DNA from: Methanobacterium sp.
Lineage (GTDB): Archaea; Methanobacteriota; Methanobacteria; Methanobacteriales; Methanobacteriaceae
Assembly: GCF_038562635.1 (NCBI RefSeq)
Contig: NZ_JBCFBO010000001.1
Span: 1,342,643 to 1,406,642 of the forward strand
Length of the DNA stretch: 64,000 bases
Reading direction: 5' to 3'
This document shows positions 41,144 through 50,181 of the stretch, in pieces. Both the position numbers and the translations under genes were made by a program. The notes below the pieces were generated by a model. It did no database searches. It was not told the origin of the DNA and worked only from the letters and a program-made list of their open reading frames with translations. The first letter of the stretch is position 1, and each line of letters starts with the position of its first letter.

Positions 41144-41581
41144 TTACCAGCATCTATCCCCATTTACAAACTTTTCCACACCTTTCTCTTTAAGGACATC
41201 TAAATTTTTAATATGTGCATTACCGTGGGTTGCATTCAAGAAATTAAGCTTTTTACAGCTTTTAAACTCGCCGCATTCCCAGCAGCCCCTAATTTCTTTT
41301 TCACCACAGCATTTTCTAATTTCACAAAAAGCTGGGCCTCCCCCGTCCCCACAACCTTCACAGGTTAGTCTTTTTAAGGTTTTTAATACATCTACAAAGC
41401 TGTCGTAGTTTTTAAACTCGTTAAAAAAAGGAATTGCAGCAAAATGGTCCGCATTCTTTTTAAAATTTGTATTATCGAGTTCTTCATTAAGTTTTCCTGC
41501 TAAAGACGCTATTTTTCCATTATAGCCGTAACAGTCCCCACAGTACAGGCCGCAGCATGTAATCAGTTTTTCGTTTCCCAT
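41144..41581 (-). CDS. DUF3795-type cysteine-rich protein
   Basis: 145 aa from ATG 41581 (AGTGAT upstream). Cys motifs: ITCCGLYCGDC at the N-terminus, then CEGCGDGG, CEIRKCCGE and GCWECGEFKSC. This matches the DUF3795 family pattern as I know it, which is presumed to bind zinc or iron and is common in anaerobes. Function unknown. It appears monocistronic. Confidence 0.85.
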   Translation of the reverse strand: MGNEKLITCCGLYCGDCYGYNGKIASLAGKLNEELDNTNFKKNADHFAAIPFFNEFKNYDSFVDVLKTLKRLTCEGCGDGGGPAFCEIRKCCGEKEIRGCWECGEFKSCKKLNFLNATHGNAHIKNLDVLKEKGVEKFVNGDRCW

Positions 41582-41869
41582 TTTAATCACTGAAATCAGT
41601 TTTTTAGAACATAGATATAAAACTATGGTATGCGAAATTCATTAAACTAAAATTACATGCAGCAGTTGCTTAAATATGTTAAAAAATGTTTTATATTTTT
41701 GCAACCTGAAATATTTTCAATTATACAAGTATTTAGGGAAAAAACCGTTCTAATTAAAATTTTTAATTCAAATATTCAATTAAATAAAATAGATTCAAGC
41801 ACATGCAACCATAAACTTAAAAACATCAAAGGGAAAATTCAAGTAAATATAAACTTTAAGGTTGATGAA

Positions 41870-42250
41870 ATGGACTGGAAAATTATAGGAATAAGTGCTT
41901 TAATTAATGCAGTTATAACTAGTGTTTTATCGTTGATATTCTTCCCTCTAGCTTTTTTAGGGCCTATTATCGGAGGATTTCTAGCATCTTACCCCAGTGA
42001 AGGGTTTGAAGACTATGAAAGAATGGATGAAAAAGACGGCGCTGTTGTAGGGGCAATTTCAGGATTAATTGGTGGTTTAATAATTGCTTTAATACTTGTC
42101 CTGGGCTTTGGAAATATAAGTGCCATTGGATTAAAAATAGGGTTAGACAATGTCCTAACTACAGGATATGTTGTCCTTCAATTATCCATAGTTATAAGCC
42201 TGGTTTTAAGTTTGATAGGGGGCGTTATTGGGGTTGTAGTCAAAAGGTGA
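41870..42250 (+). CDS. DUF5518-type small membrane protein
   Basis: 126 aa from ATG 41870, which has AAGGTTGATG upstream. The frame is open to 41657, but the extra 71 residues look unlike protein and have no ribosome site. Four hydrophobic helices (~5-42 as two, ~62-85, ~100-122) are rich in Gly. The signature FLGPIIGGFLASYPSE followed by KDGAVVGAISGLIGG is that of DUF5518 proteins of Methanobacteria. Role unknown. Confidence 0.82.
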   Translation: MDWKIIGISALINAVITSVLSLIFFPLAFLGPIIGGFLASYPSEGFEDYERMDEKDGAVVGAISGLIGGLIIALILVLGFGNISAIGLKIGLDNVLTTGYVVLQLSIVISLVLSLIGGVIGVVVKR

Positions 42251-42363
42251 CTTTAAACTTACCCAATTATGCCTAAAAAACATTTTTTTCCAAATTTAAT
42301 TGGTTACTAATTTTATCCAAATATATGCTGCTTACTTATTATCTAATAGTAATGATTTTAACA

Positions 42364-42777
42364 TTAAAAAGAACTTTCTACCTCGTTAATTAACTTTTTG
42401 CTAGATTCAATTATATCCAATGCAATTTTTTCATCATAAATATAGCTGTAATCTGCCATTTCTCTTGCTTTCATAGCAGCATCAAAATCTAAGAAAATAT
42501 CATCACTTATAATTCCATAATTTACAAACAGATTTTTAATTGCAAATTTAAGTCCAGAATGACTCTTTTCCTTGTAACCTCTGCTAAAAAGGAGCCCCCT
42601 GAAAGCATGAAACATGGAATAATAACTTTGAACTATGGCCCACTTGTAATTTCCTGATTTAATAGAATTTTCTGCAGATTCTAAATCGTAGCGGGCTTCT
42701 TTAAGCTCTTTTTCAATTAGTCCATAATCGATACAAATCTGCACTATATTCCCTTTTTTGTATCGATTATAGTTCAT
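42364..42777 (-). CDS. HEPN-domain protein
   Basis: 137 aa. The HEPN core is clear: ARYDLESAENSIKSGNYKWA, VQSYYSMFHAFRGLLFSRGY and KEKSHSGLKFAIKN, then the long final helix. Arg followed by His at the R-x(4-6)-H position (RGYKEKSH) is the RNase motif of active HEPN toxins. AAAGGAG precedes ATG 42777. HEPN toxins are normally paired with an MNT nucleotidyltransferase antitoxin, but none is adjacent on either side. Toxin activity is therefore unproven. Confidence 0.85.
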   Translation of the reverse strand: MNYNRYKKGNIVQICIDYGLIEKELKEARYDLESAENSIKSGNYKWAIVQSYYSMFHAFRGLLFSRGYKEKSHSGLKFAIKNLFVNYGIISDDIFLDFDAAMKAREMADYSYIYDEKIALDIIESSKKLINEVESSF

Positions 42778-43068
42778 TTGAATTCTCCTTTTTTAGTCAA
42801 GATTATTTGTTAAACTAGTTAAATCATTGAAATCATGTCCGTTCACTAGTTTATTCTTTTTGAGTCCCATTGTCCATTACAATTACTGTTAACAATATGA
42901 ATTACAAAATCTGTTCTATTATTTTATCAGTTACAGAATAATTTTATTATTTCCTATTAAATACAAATGGAAAGACTTAATTATTAGTTTTTCAGAGATT
43001 TCATTGAAAATATAAGTTTATATACTGATAGAAATTTCTTCGCTATACAGTAATATGACGAAGCATTC

Positions 43069-43085
43069 GAAAATCGTAGATTTTC
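43069..43085. repeat. Single triloop hairpin
   Basis: GAAAATC/GATTTTC with loop GTA (43069-43075 / 43079-43085), nearly identical to the unit at 6858-6876. It lies in the gap 42778-43171, where I see no gene. Confidence 0.6.
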
Positions 43086-43171
43086 AAGGATTTTAACAGT
43101 AGCCTGCATAATTTTCTATTTAAAATCTGTACCATTTACCAAAAAAATAGACTTTCAAATTAAAAAATAGA

Positions 43172-43405
43172 TCATTCACCTGTTTTTTCTTTTAAATTTT
43201 TTTCATCCAGCTTCTTTTTTATCCGTTCCAATGCTTTTGCTAATTCAAGGCTCGAATTAATATGATCCGCTATAAAATCAGTGATAAGGTCTTCATCATT
43301 AATTTCTTCATTCTTAGCATACCCTATAATGGCCAATAATGATTCCTGCCACGCTTGATATTCCTTTGTAGTTGCAAATTCATTTATCAAGTCATCGTTA
43401 CTCAC
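43172..43405 (-). CDS. Small acidic helical protein of unknown function
   Basis: 77 aa from GTG 43405, with GGGGTGAT 4 nt upstream; ATG 43411 is an alternative but sits on the ribosome site. Sequence is acidic then basic: SNDDLINEFATTKEYQAW, NEEINDEDLITDFIADHINSS and a Lys-rich end. No family is recognised. Good ribosome site and composition make it a likely real gene. Confidence 0.65.
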   Translation of the reverse strand: MSNDDLINEFATTKEYQAWQESLLAIIGYAKNEEINDEDLITDFIADHINSSLELAKALERIKKKLDEKNLKEKTGE

Positions 43406-43769
43406 ATACATCACCCCATTTGCTTAATTTCCCAATCAAGATTATAATAGAATATATTTAAGTTAAATTTTAGGTGAAAACCCGCTAAAAAATTTTAAAA
43501 CCATTTTATATTACTCTGATTTTTGATAGTAATAATTATTACTAATTTAGTAACAAACTGAGATAGTACAAGATTTAGAATATCCCTCTAGGCTATTAAA
43601 AACAACCTTCCTGTTAACCATTTTCAAATAATAAATATTTTAATGGCTTTTATAAAGCCGTATCTCATAACTGATTACTTTTTAACGGTTTAAATCCTTG
43701 AAATTATTACAAATTTTTATTTTTTCACCTAAAATTATGATGGTTAACTGTGAATATCGACAGCATTTC

Positions 43770-43833
43770 CTGAGCCCCCAGCTATCTCATACATTACAGG
43801 TAACTTCTAACTCCATTCTTCTGGGGGCTTCAG
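43770..43833 (+). ncRNA. GC-rich stem-loop, candidate structured RNA
   Basis: The arm at 43770-43781 (CTGAGCCCCCAG) pairs with 43821-43833 (CTGGGGGCTTCAG) over 12 bp with one bulged T. A 39-nt loop separates them and TTTTAATTTT follows. Such a GC-rich stem stands out in this AT-rich 570-nt gap (43406-43974). It could be a small RNA, a cis-regulatory element of the receiver gene 140 nt downstream, or a terminator. Strand is not certain. Confidence 0.4.
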
Positions 43834-43974
43834 TTTTAATTTTAGAAGAAATTGATTGATTTCTTTAATCTATTGTCCCATTAGATCCAGCTTAAGCCTT
43901 AAAAATGATAATTATTAATTATACTACCCCTCCTAATCCAAAACTATAACATCAATGTATTATGAAAATATGTT

Positions 43975-44340
43975 ATGGATGTTTTGATAATTGAGAATGA
44001 TCCTAGAACTATTTCAGACTTAAAAACCATTTTAAGAAATTTAGGGCACACAGTAACTGACATAGCTTCAAATGGAGAAGAAGCAGTTCAAAAAGCAGAA
44101 ATTTTAAACCCAGATCTAGTTCTAATAGATATAAAATTAAAGGGTGAAATGAGCGGCGTGGAAGCTGCAAACAAAATAAATGATCTCTATAAAATTCCAG
44201 TTATATTCCTGACTATTTTTATTAAAAACTGCCTGATTAAATCATTCGGGCTACCGGAAGATGCTGTTGTTTTAAGTAAACCTATAAATCAAGGTCATTT
44301 AGAATATAGTATTTCAAGAGCTGTTTCAGAGAGGAAATAA
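43975..44340 (+). CDS. Stand-alone response-regulator receiver domain
   Basis: 121 aa, one CheY-like domain. Acidic pocket in IENDPR (Glu 7, Asp 9), phospho-acceptor Asp 52 in DLVLIDIKL, the Thr in VIFLTIF and Lys in LSKPI are present. There is no output domain, so it must work by protein contact, probably with one of the PAS kinases of this region. No ribosome site precedes ATG 43975; the 560-nt gap upstream carries the GC-rich stem-loop. Confidence 0.9.
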   Translation: MDVLIIENDPRTISDLKTILRNLGHTVTDIASNGEEAVQKAEILNPDLVLIDIKLKGEMSGVEAANKINDLYKIPVIFLTIFIKNCLIKSFGLPEDAVVLSKPINQGHLEYSISRAVSERK

Positions 44341-44413
44341 GCATTTTAACCCTTAAAAATAATATTTTTATTTTATAGACAACATATTATAATTAATAAA
44401 AGTTCAGATTTAC

Positions 44414-45031
44414 ATGACAGATAGTTACCCTAAATACAAAAAATTTGGTAAAAAACTTTATTCCATTAAAGAATCTTACTGGATCTCTTATAAAGGAATA
44501 AGAACCATGAAATATATGTTCAAGGCTAAAAAAAATAATGAATTAAACTCAAAATTCATAGAAAGGATCATGCTCGCAGTAACTGAAGTGAACGACTGTG
44601 AAGTATGTTCTTACGCCCACACAAAAAGAGCTCTTGAAAGTGGGATGAGCAGTGAAGAAATCCAGAAGCTGCTTTCAGGAATTATGGAGGATATTCCTGA
44701 TGATGAAATTGCAGCAGTCATGTTTGCACAGCATTATGCAGATACCCGGGGAAACCCTACCCTAAAATCATGGCAGCGCATTGTAAAAATTTATGGGATA
44801 TCCGGAGCACAAGGCATCCTTGGTTCGATTCGTACTATTATGATAGGAAATACTTATGGTATTGCAGGGAGTTCTTTTTTTAACCGGTTAAAAGGTAAGT
44901 CTGATCCAAGGAGCAGCTTACCCTATGAGATAAGCCTGATTTTAAGTGCTGTCGTACTTATACCCATTTCATTTATTCACGCTTTAATATCTGACTTATT
45001 TAAAAAACCTGTTATTAACTTTAAAATTTAA
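44414..45031 (+). CDS. Carboxymuconolactone decarboxylase/AhpD-like protein
   Basis: 205 aa. The central part has CEVCSYAHTKRALESGMS, the CxxC...H motif of the AhpD/CMD family, which carries out thiol-based peroxide reduction or related chemistry. Further stretches are LLSGIMEDIPDDEIAAVMFA and YADTRGNPTLKSW. The C-terminal ~40 residues include a hydrophobic helix (ISLILSAVVLIPISFIHALI), so it may be membrane-attached, which is unusual for the family. It follows the receiver gene by 73 nt. Confidence 0.8.
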   Translation: MTDSYPKYKKFGKKLYSIKESYWISYKGIRTMKYMFKAKKNNELNSKFIERIMLAVTEVNDCEVCSYAHTKRALESGMSSEEIQKLLSGIMEDIPDDEIAAVMFAQHYADTRGNPTLKSWQRIVKIYGISGAQGILGSIRTIMIGNTYGIAGSSFFNRLKGKSDPRSSLPYEISLILSAVVLIPISFIHALISDLFKKPVINFKI

Positions 45032-45326
45032 TAAAATACTATCTCTAAACCAAAAAATGGCTGCAAATCTTGAAAATAGAGATAACAAAGCATAATTAAA
45101 ATATACTGTTCTAATGGAATATTAGGAGGTACCCTGTTCTTTACAGGCATTTGAAAAAAAGGATTATTTTTTCTACATATAATGAGAATAAACTTCCAGA
45201 TTAAATGTTATTTTTACAAGATATGTAATCATAGCATTAAATTATTCAAAAAAAACATGTAATAATCGTAAAAAGTAATAATTAAGAATTACATAAAGAA
45301 AAGTATCATATCTTAAAGGTTGAGTC

Positions 45327-45986
45327 ATGAAATTTCAAAGGGGAAGTATATTCAGACCAGAAAAAGATTACTATAAAGAAGCGGGAATTTTATTGTTAAT
45401 AGGTTGTTTACAATTTTTTTTGGCAGTTAACCTGGCCGAAACACAGTTTCCAGGCTACAGCGTTGCTAAAAACACGTTAAGTGATTTAGGAGGTACATTA
45501 CCCCCTGTAGAACCGTCAGCTATAATTTTTAACCTCAGCGTTATCATCATGGGAATTCTTGTACTTGCAGCAGTTTATTTAATCCTCAAAAGTGGAGGCT
45601 GCCGCCTATTTTCATCCTGCCTGGCCATTGCCGCCGCAGGTGCTTTAGGGGTAGGACTGTTCCCTTCATATACTGGAAGCGCACATGCATTCTTTTCAGT
45701 AATTGTATTCCTATTTGGAAGTTTAGCTGTCATTTTTTCCTATAGATTGGGGTTAAACATACCCATGGTTGTAGTTTCATTAGTAACTGGTCTGTTTTCT
45801 CTCATACTAATCATATCATTCGCTGTAAGTTATGGAAATAATCCTTTTGCAGCATATTTAGGTTTGGGAGGTGCTGAAAGGTTTATTGCATACCCCACTC
45901 TTTTATATATCATAGGCCTTGGGGGCTACCTTACGAGCAGGGGAAAGGACTGGGTTCGAATAAGGTTCACTGAAGGTTACTGGTAA
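45327..45986 (+). CDS. DUF998-type membrane protein
   Basis: 219 aa with six hydrophobic helices (~20-38, ~65-87, ~93-108, ~115-135, ~142-165, ~185-200). FPGYSVAKNTLSDLGGT after helix 1 and GLFPSYTGSAHAFFS in the middle are the DUF998 signature regions. Function unknown. ATG 45327 is preceded by AAAGGTTGAG. Single gene. Confidence 0.85.
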   Translation: MKFQRGSIFRPEKDYYKEAGILLLIGCLQFFLAVNLAETQFPGYSVAKNTLSDLGGTLPPVEPSAIIFNLSVIIMGILVLAAVYLILKSGGCRLFSSCLAIAAAGALGVGLFPSYTGSAHAFFSVIVFLFGSLAVIFSYRLGLNIPMVVVSLVTGLFSLILIISFAVSYGNNPFAAYLGLGGAERFIAYPTLLYIIGLGGYLTSRGKDWVRIRFTEGYW

Positions 45987-46190
45987 TAGTTTAGTAATTA
46001 AAATCCATCACTGTCTACTTATCTATTTAAAATCAATAAATATCTTTTTTTAAAATTAAAGTATAATTAAAGAATTTGAAACCATCTAATTTAGTTTAGA
46101 TACTAAAAACATTAAAAAAAAGTTACAAACTAACACAGCTTTAAAAATTAAAAAATAGAATATTCAGCACGTCAAAAGCAGTAATAGATC

Positions 46191-46406
46191 CTATTTGGAA
46201 ATTTTCTCCTTATCATGCGTTCTAGAACTCATTCTAGCCGTAAGTATTTTTTTAGCCCTTAAAAGGTTTTCATCAGGGTTTTCGGATTTTTCAATCGCAT
46301 CTTCAACTTCCTTAAGCACTTTCTTAAAGTCTTTACCTCTGCTTTCACGCGCCTTTTTTAAAAGGTCTTTAGATCCATAACCTTCTTCCATATTTCGAGG
46401 TGTCAT
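46191..46406 (-). CDS. Small charged protein of unknown function
   Basis: 71 aa, highly charged and helical (KDLLKKARESRGKDFKKVL, EVEDAIEKSENPDENLLRA). GGATT lies about 9 nt before ATG 46406. It has no recognised family and could be spurious, although the antisense frame is less protein-like. Confidence 0.45.
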   Translation of the reverse strand: MTPRNMEEGYGSKDLLKKARESRGKDFKKVLKEVEDAIEKSENPDENLLRAKKILTARMSSRTHDKEKISK

Positions 46407-46589
46407 TTTTTTATAATCCTGTAAATTTGATCATCATACTAAATTATATATTTTTAATAATAAGTACTATTTCATATATCTATCCTTCTTTTAAGGATTC
46501 CGTTAGACAGTACTCAAAAAAAATTTACAGTAAATTTTAAAAAGGAATATATAACGCTTTATTTAATCTAAATAACAAATAGATAACGT

Positions 46590-46982
46590 TTATTTCTTTC
46601 GAGATTCCAGCAAACTAATAAAACTATCTAAACCATCCTTGCTGGATTCTATTATATCTATAGCAGAGTCCAGTTCATCATCTTTAACTTTCTGATCTAC
46701 CCTTAACCTGTGAATAATAAACCCAATAATGGAAAGTATTGCCATAAAAATCAAGATATAAAAAATTAAAGCCAGTGTATAGGGTAAAGTGTCCATGTTA
46801 TCCATTGTAATAAACGATAAAATAAAAAGTACTAAAAATGCACTGCTAAAACAAGTTGCAATGATCAAAAGCAATTTTTTATCGTCATTATTATCTCTAA
46901 ATGCAGAATACGCAGCTATAGATAAAGAAGCCCCTGCTAAACTAAATACCAAAAATTCAGGGATTAAAGCTGTAATGTCCAT
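46590..46982 (-). CDS. Small membrane protein, three predicted helices
   Basis: 130 aa. Hydrophobic helices at about 8-26, 36-58 and 66-90 are followed by a charged tail (VDQKVKDDELDSAIDIIESS). AAGGAG precedes ATG 46982. No family recognised. It starts 68 nt beyond the end of the next leftward gene, so the two may be co-transcribed. Confidence 0.65.
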   Translation of the reverse strand: MDITALIPEFLVFSLAGASLSIAAYSAFRDNNDDKKLLLIIATCFSSAFLVLFILSFITMDNMDTLPYTLALIFYILIFMAILSIIGFIIHRLRVDQKVKDDELDSAIDIIESSKDGLDSFISLLESRKK

Positions 46983-47050
46983 TTTTACTCCTTTTAATCG
47001 TTTGTTTTTCTATTTATTAACTACAATACTGAAATGTTAAAACTTATCTC

Positions 47051-47740
47051 TTATTCATCGTAACACTGTTGGTTTAACACTTTATCTTTAGTTAATAGTT
47101 GAGCGTGTCCTAACATTTCATTAAAAGCGTTGCCATAAATTTTTATTAATTCAGGATTGCTATGTTTAACACCAACTGATCCTCGGCTTTCATTGTGCCT
47201 ATGAGGCTTTTCTATATATAAATGACCATTATTAAACTTACGAAAGACTGAGTTTTTCGAGGGCTCCAATAAATTCTGCGAATTTATTGAGAGAATCATA
47301 AAGTGCTTAATAGGCCTTATTGGTAAAATAAAATATTTAACACTTTCATATTTATCAAGAAGTGTGTAAATTTCATTTTTATCTTCACAAAAGACTTTAG
47401 GACCAGCTATAATTGTTATTAATCTAAATTTATGATTAATTGCGTGTTTAACTATCTCTTGAGTATCTTCGCTGAATTCTCCCACCACCAATTTGAGTTC
47501 CAATTCGCCTGTAATTTTTCCTTTATTTTTTAGGTTCTTCAGCTCTTCAATTAGATTAAATCTCCAAATTCTTTTTTTAAATCGTTCATCACTGTGAAAA
47601 AGGATAATTTCATTTCCATATTGCATATTAACATGAGGATTATGCCTGTAAATTAATTTAATTAAGACAATAACCATACAAAGTGCAAATAAACTGATTA
47701 ATGTTAAAACTATAGGATAATTAAACTGAATTTTCTGCAC
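47051..47740 (-). CDS. Membrane-anchored protein of unknown family with an embedded palindrome
   Basis: 229 aa from GTG 47740, with GGAGGAGG 4 nt upstream. One N-terminal membrane helix (~9-30) precedes a soluble domain with EIILFHSDERFKKRIWRFN, LVVGEFSEDTQEIVKHAI, RLITIIAGPKVFCE and YFILPIRPIKHFMIL. The last stretches are weakly like the phospholipase D-like/TrmB effector fold (HF.I...PH); I am not sure. A perfect 10-bp palindrome inside the frame codes for part of SINSQNLLEPSKNS, just where the fold would be expected to continue. Confidence 0.65.
   Translation of the reverse strand: MQKIQFNYPIVLTLISLFALCMVIVLIKLIYRHNPHVNMQYGNEIILFHSDERFKKRIWRFNLIEELKNLKNKGKITGELELKLVVGEFSEDTQEIVKHAINHKFRLITIIAGPKVFCEDKNEIYTLLDKYESVKYFILPIRPIKHFMILSINSQNLLEPSKNSVFRKFNNGHLYIEKPHRHNESRGSVGVKHSNPELIKIYGNAFNEMLGHAQLLTKDKVLNQQCYDE
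47267..47289. repeat. Hairpin-family unit inside a coding sequence
   Basis: CAATAAATTC/GAATTTATTG with loop TGC (10-bp perfect arms). It is preceded by TTTTTCGAGGGCTC, like the connectors in the array at 6700. It lies in frame within the gene at 47051-47740. Confidence 0.65.
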
Positions 47741-47750
47741 CCTCCTCCAG

Positions 47751-47788
47751 ATATCACAAAATGTGATATATTTTACACTTGAAGTGTA
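47751..47788 (-). promoter_or_regulatory. Promoter flanked by two palindromes
   Basis: ATATCACA/TGTGATAT (47751-47758 / 47762-47769, 3-nt loop) and TACACTT/AAGTGTA (47774-47780 / 47782-47788, 1-nt centre) overlap or bracket a TATA-like AAAATATAT read leftwards. The first starts 11 nt before the GTG at 47740, next to the ribosome site. They look like operator sites. Confidence 0.55.
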
Positions 47789-48062
47789 TGTCTCATCTTA
47801 CTAATAAATTCTCCGAAATGCACCATACCCTAAGAACAAAAATCAATTTCATGTTTCCACTTTATTATTCAATGGACCAAATCCATAAAAAATAAGATAA
47901 TAGAATTAAAAATGTTTGATTCTTAAAATACTTGTTTTATAGCCTAAGATGACACATACTAAAAATAACATAATCCACAAGTATTAACTTATTTAAACCA
48001 AATAAGTAGTTAACATTTGTAATATCAAAAATTAAGATAAGCTGAATTATGGAGACCACAAA

Positions 48063-50069
48063 ATGACAGACAAATCAATCCATATATTTGGAAAATCTCC
48101 AACTTCAATAATACATTATTTGGCAGGGCTGCCCATTCTTATATTCATAATTATCATTGCAATACTGGCATTGTTTCGCAGTGATGCCATTTGGAACCCC
48201 CATTTTCTAATTCCTGCATTAAATATCACATTTTTGTCATTTATCATGTTTTTTGTATCAGTTCTGGCAGCGAGAAGCTACCTTATTGAAAGATCTGTTA
48301 CACTGCTACTTCTTGGATGCGGAACATTAACTTTAAGTCTTGGAGCATTTCTAGGAGGATTTTCACTTTTAGGCAATGATATAAACTCCACAATTTCTAT
48401 CTATAATACTGCAGCATGTCTTTCAGGGAGTTTTCATCTTGCAAGCGTTATCTTCAGCTTGAGAAGGCACTCAGTAAAGCCACAATCTGGCTGGCCTTAT
48501 TTATTATTTTCTTATTTTGCAGTTTTTCTCGCAATTGGCATCTTAGCTCTCTTAATTAAGGATCAACTCTGGCCAGTTTACTTTATACAGGGATCAGGGG
48601 GCACTTTATTTGGATCAATCGTTATATACATTACAATTACAATATTTGCTATTTCTTCAATATTACTTATGGCAAATAAAGCTAAAAAGGAGGCTAATTT
48701 TAAATACTGGTATGGTCTTGGCCTTGGATTAATTGCGGTGGGTCTTTTTGGAGTATCAATTCAAATGAGTTTAGGCGATTCATTGAACTGGGTGGGTCGT
48801 ATTTCTCAGTATTTAGGTACAGTATACATACTGATTGCAGTGCTGTCCTCTATCTGGCAGACAGGAGTTTGGATGCTGCCATGGGAAAAGGCACTGCAAG
48901 AGAGTGAAGAGCGATACAAACTGCTTTTTGATACCATGTTACAGGGAGTTATTTTTCAGGATTCTGATGGTTATATTGCCTCGATGAACCCTGCTGCAGA
49001 AAAAATAATTGGTTATAAATTTAACCAAATTCAATGCAGGACTTTAAAGGATCTAATTGGGAAAACGATACATGAAAATGGACAGCCATTTAGTGTTGAA
49101 GAATATCCATCAATAGTTGCTTTAAAAACAGGACAAGAAGTTAGAAATATAGTTATGGGCGTTTACCCTGTCACCAAAAATGATCATATCTGGCTTAATA
49201 TCCATGCTGTTCCTGAATTTAGGCGAGGCGAAAAAAGCCCATATCAGGTTTATATGACATTTGAAGACATCACCGAGCGCAAGCAGATAGACGAAAAATT
49301 AAGGCATGCACGAGATAATTTAGAAAAACAGGTGAAAGAACGTACTTTAGAACTTGAAAAAGTGGTATATGAATTAAAACGATCAAATGAAGAACTTCAA
49401 AGCTTTGCTTATATCACCAGCCATGATCTCCAGGAACCGCTTAGAACCATTGCCAGTTACGCCCAGCTTATAAAAAGACGTTATGAAGGTCAGTTAGATC
49501 AGGATGCTGATGAATTTATCGACTTTATGGTGAATGGAGCATCAAGAATGAAAAATATGATCCAAGGCCTACTTAATTATTCCCGTGTTGGAACACAGGG
49601 ACATGAATTTAAAGAATTCAAATCTGAAGATGCATTGAATTATGCCATAAACAATTTAAAGTCTGCAATTGGTGAAAACAATGCAGAAATAACCTATGAT
49701 AAACTTCCTAAGATATTTGCAGATAAAAATCAGATTACAAGTGTATTCCAAAATTTAATTGGAAACGCACTTAAATTCCAGAAAGATGGATTAAAACCTA
49801 AAATTCACATCTCATCCAAAAAAGAAGATAATGAATATGTTTTTTCAGTCAGAGATAACGGAATAGGTATAGAAAAACAGTATACTCACCATATTTTTGA
49901 AGTTTTTAAACGACTTCATGCCATTGATGAATATGAAGGTGCAGGAATAGGTTTAGCAATAGTTAAAAGAATTATAGACCGCCATGGTGGGCGTGTTTGG
50001 GTTGAATCTGAATTCGGGAAAGGTTCTACTTTTTGTTTTACCATTCTTATCGCTAAACCCATTATATAA
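48063..50069 (+). CDS. Multi-TM PAS sensor histidine kinase, 668 aa
   Basis: About eight hydrophobic helices occupy residues ~20-275 and form an integral sensor region like the MASE-type domains. Then come a PAS domain (~283-410, YKLLFDTMLQGVIFQDSDG ... DITERKQ), a coiled coil (RDNLEKQVKERTLELEK), the phospho-His helix (SHDLQEPLRTIASYAQLIKR) and HATPase_c with NLIGNALKF, DNGIGIEKQ, FKRLHAIDEY and GAGIGLAIVKRI. The core is closely similar to the kinases at 1398 and 39022. The gene is isolated, with no regulator next to it. Signal unknown; membrane location suggests an outside or membrane cue. Confidence 0.92.
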   Translation: MTDKSIHIFGKSPTSIIHYLAGLPILIFIIIIAILALFRSDAIWNPHFLIPALNITFLSFIMFFVSVLAARSYLIERSVTLLLLGCGTLTLSLGAFLGGFSLLGNDINSTISIYNTAACLSGSFHLASVIFSLRRHSVKPQSGWPYLLFSYFAVFLAIGILALLIKDQLWPVYFIQGSGGTLFGSIVIYITITIFAISSILLMANKAKKEANFKYWYGLGLGLIAVGLFGVSIQMSLGDSLNWVGRISQYLGTVYILIAVLSSIWQTGVWMLPWEKALQESEERYKLLFDTMLQGVIFQDSDGYIASMNPAAEKIIGYKFNQIQCRTLKDLIGKTIHENGQPFSVEEYPSIVALKTGQEVRNIVMGVYPVTKNDHIWLNIHAVPEFRRGEKSPYQVYMTFEDITERKQIDEKLRHARDNLEKQVKERTLELEKVVYELKRSNEELQSFAYITSHDLQEPLRTIASYAQLIKRRYEGQLDQDADEFIDFMVNGASRMKNMIQGLLNYSRVGTQGHEFKEFKSEDALNYAINNLKSAIGENNAEITYDKLPKIFADKNQITSVFQNLIGNALKFQKDGLKPKIHISSKKEDNEYVFSVRDNGIGIEKQYTHHIFEVFKRLHAIDEYEGAGIGLAIVKRIIDRHGGRVWVESEFGKGSTFCFTILIAKPII

Positions 50070-50181
50070 ACTAATTTTCATATTTATCCACTAAAAATTA
50101 GGGACTACATTTTATAAGTTTTATAAAGCAGATCACATCTTTTATGAAGTCAGATTTGCTCCAGTTATCCCTATTTTAAGC

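Noticed and set aside
41657..41869. 71-residue N-terminal extension of the DUF5518 protein
   Set aside because: No ribosome site before 41657, atypical sequence, and a good ribosome site directly before ATG 41870.
43737..43773. C/D-box guide RNA (ATGATGG ... CTGA)
   Set aside because: Box C is imperfect, internal boxes are not clear and the CTGA is part of the stem at 43770; not enough to call.
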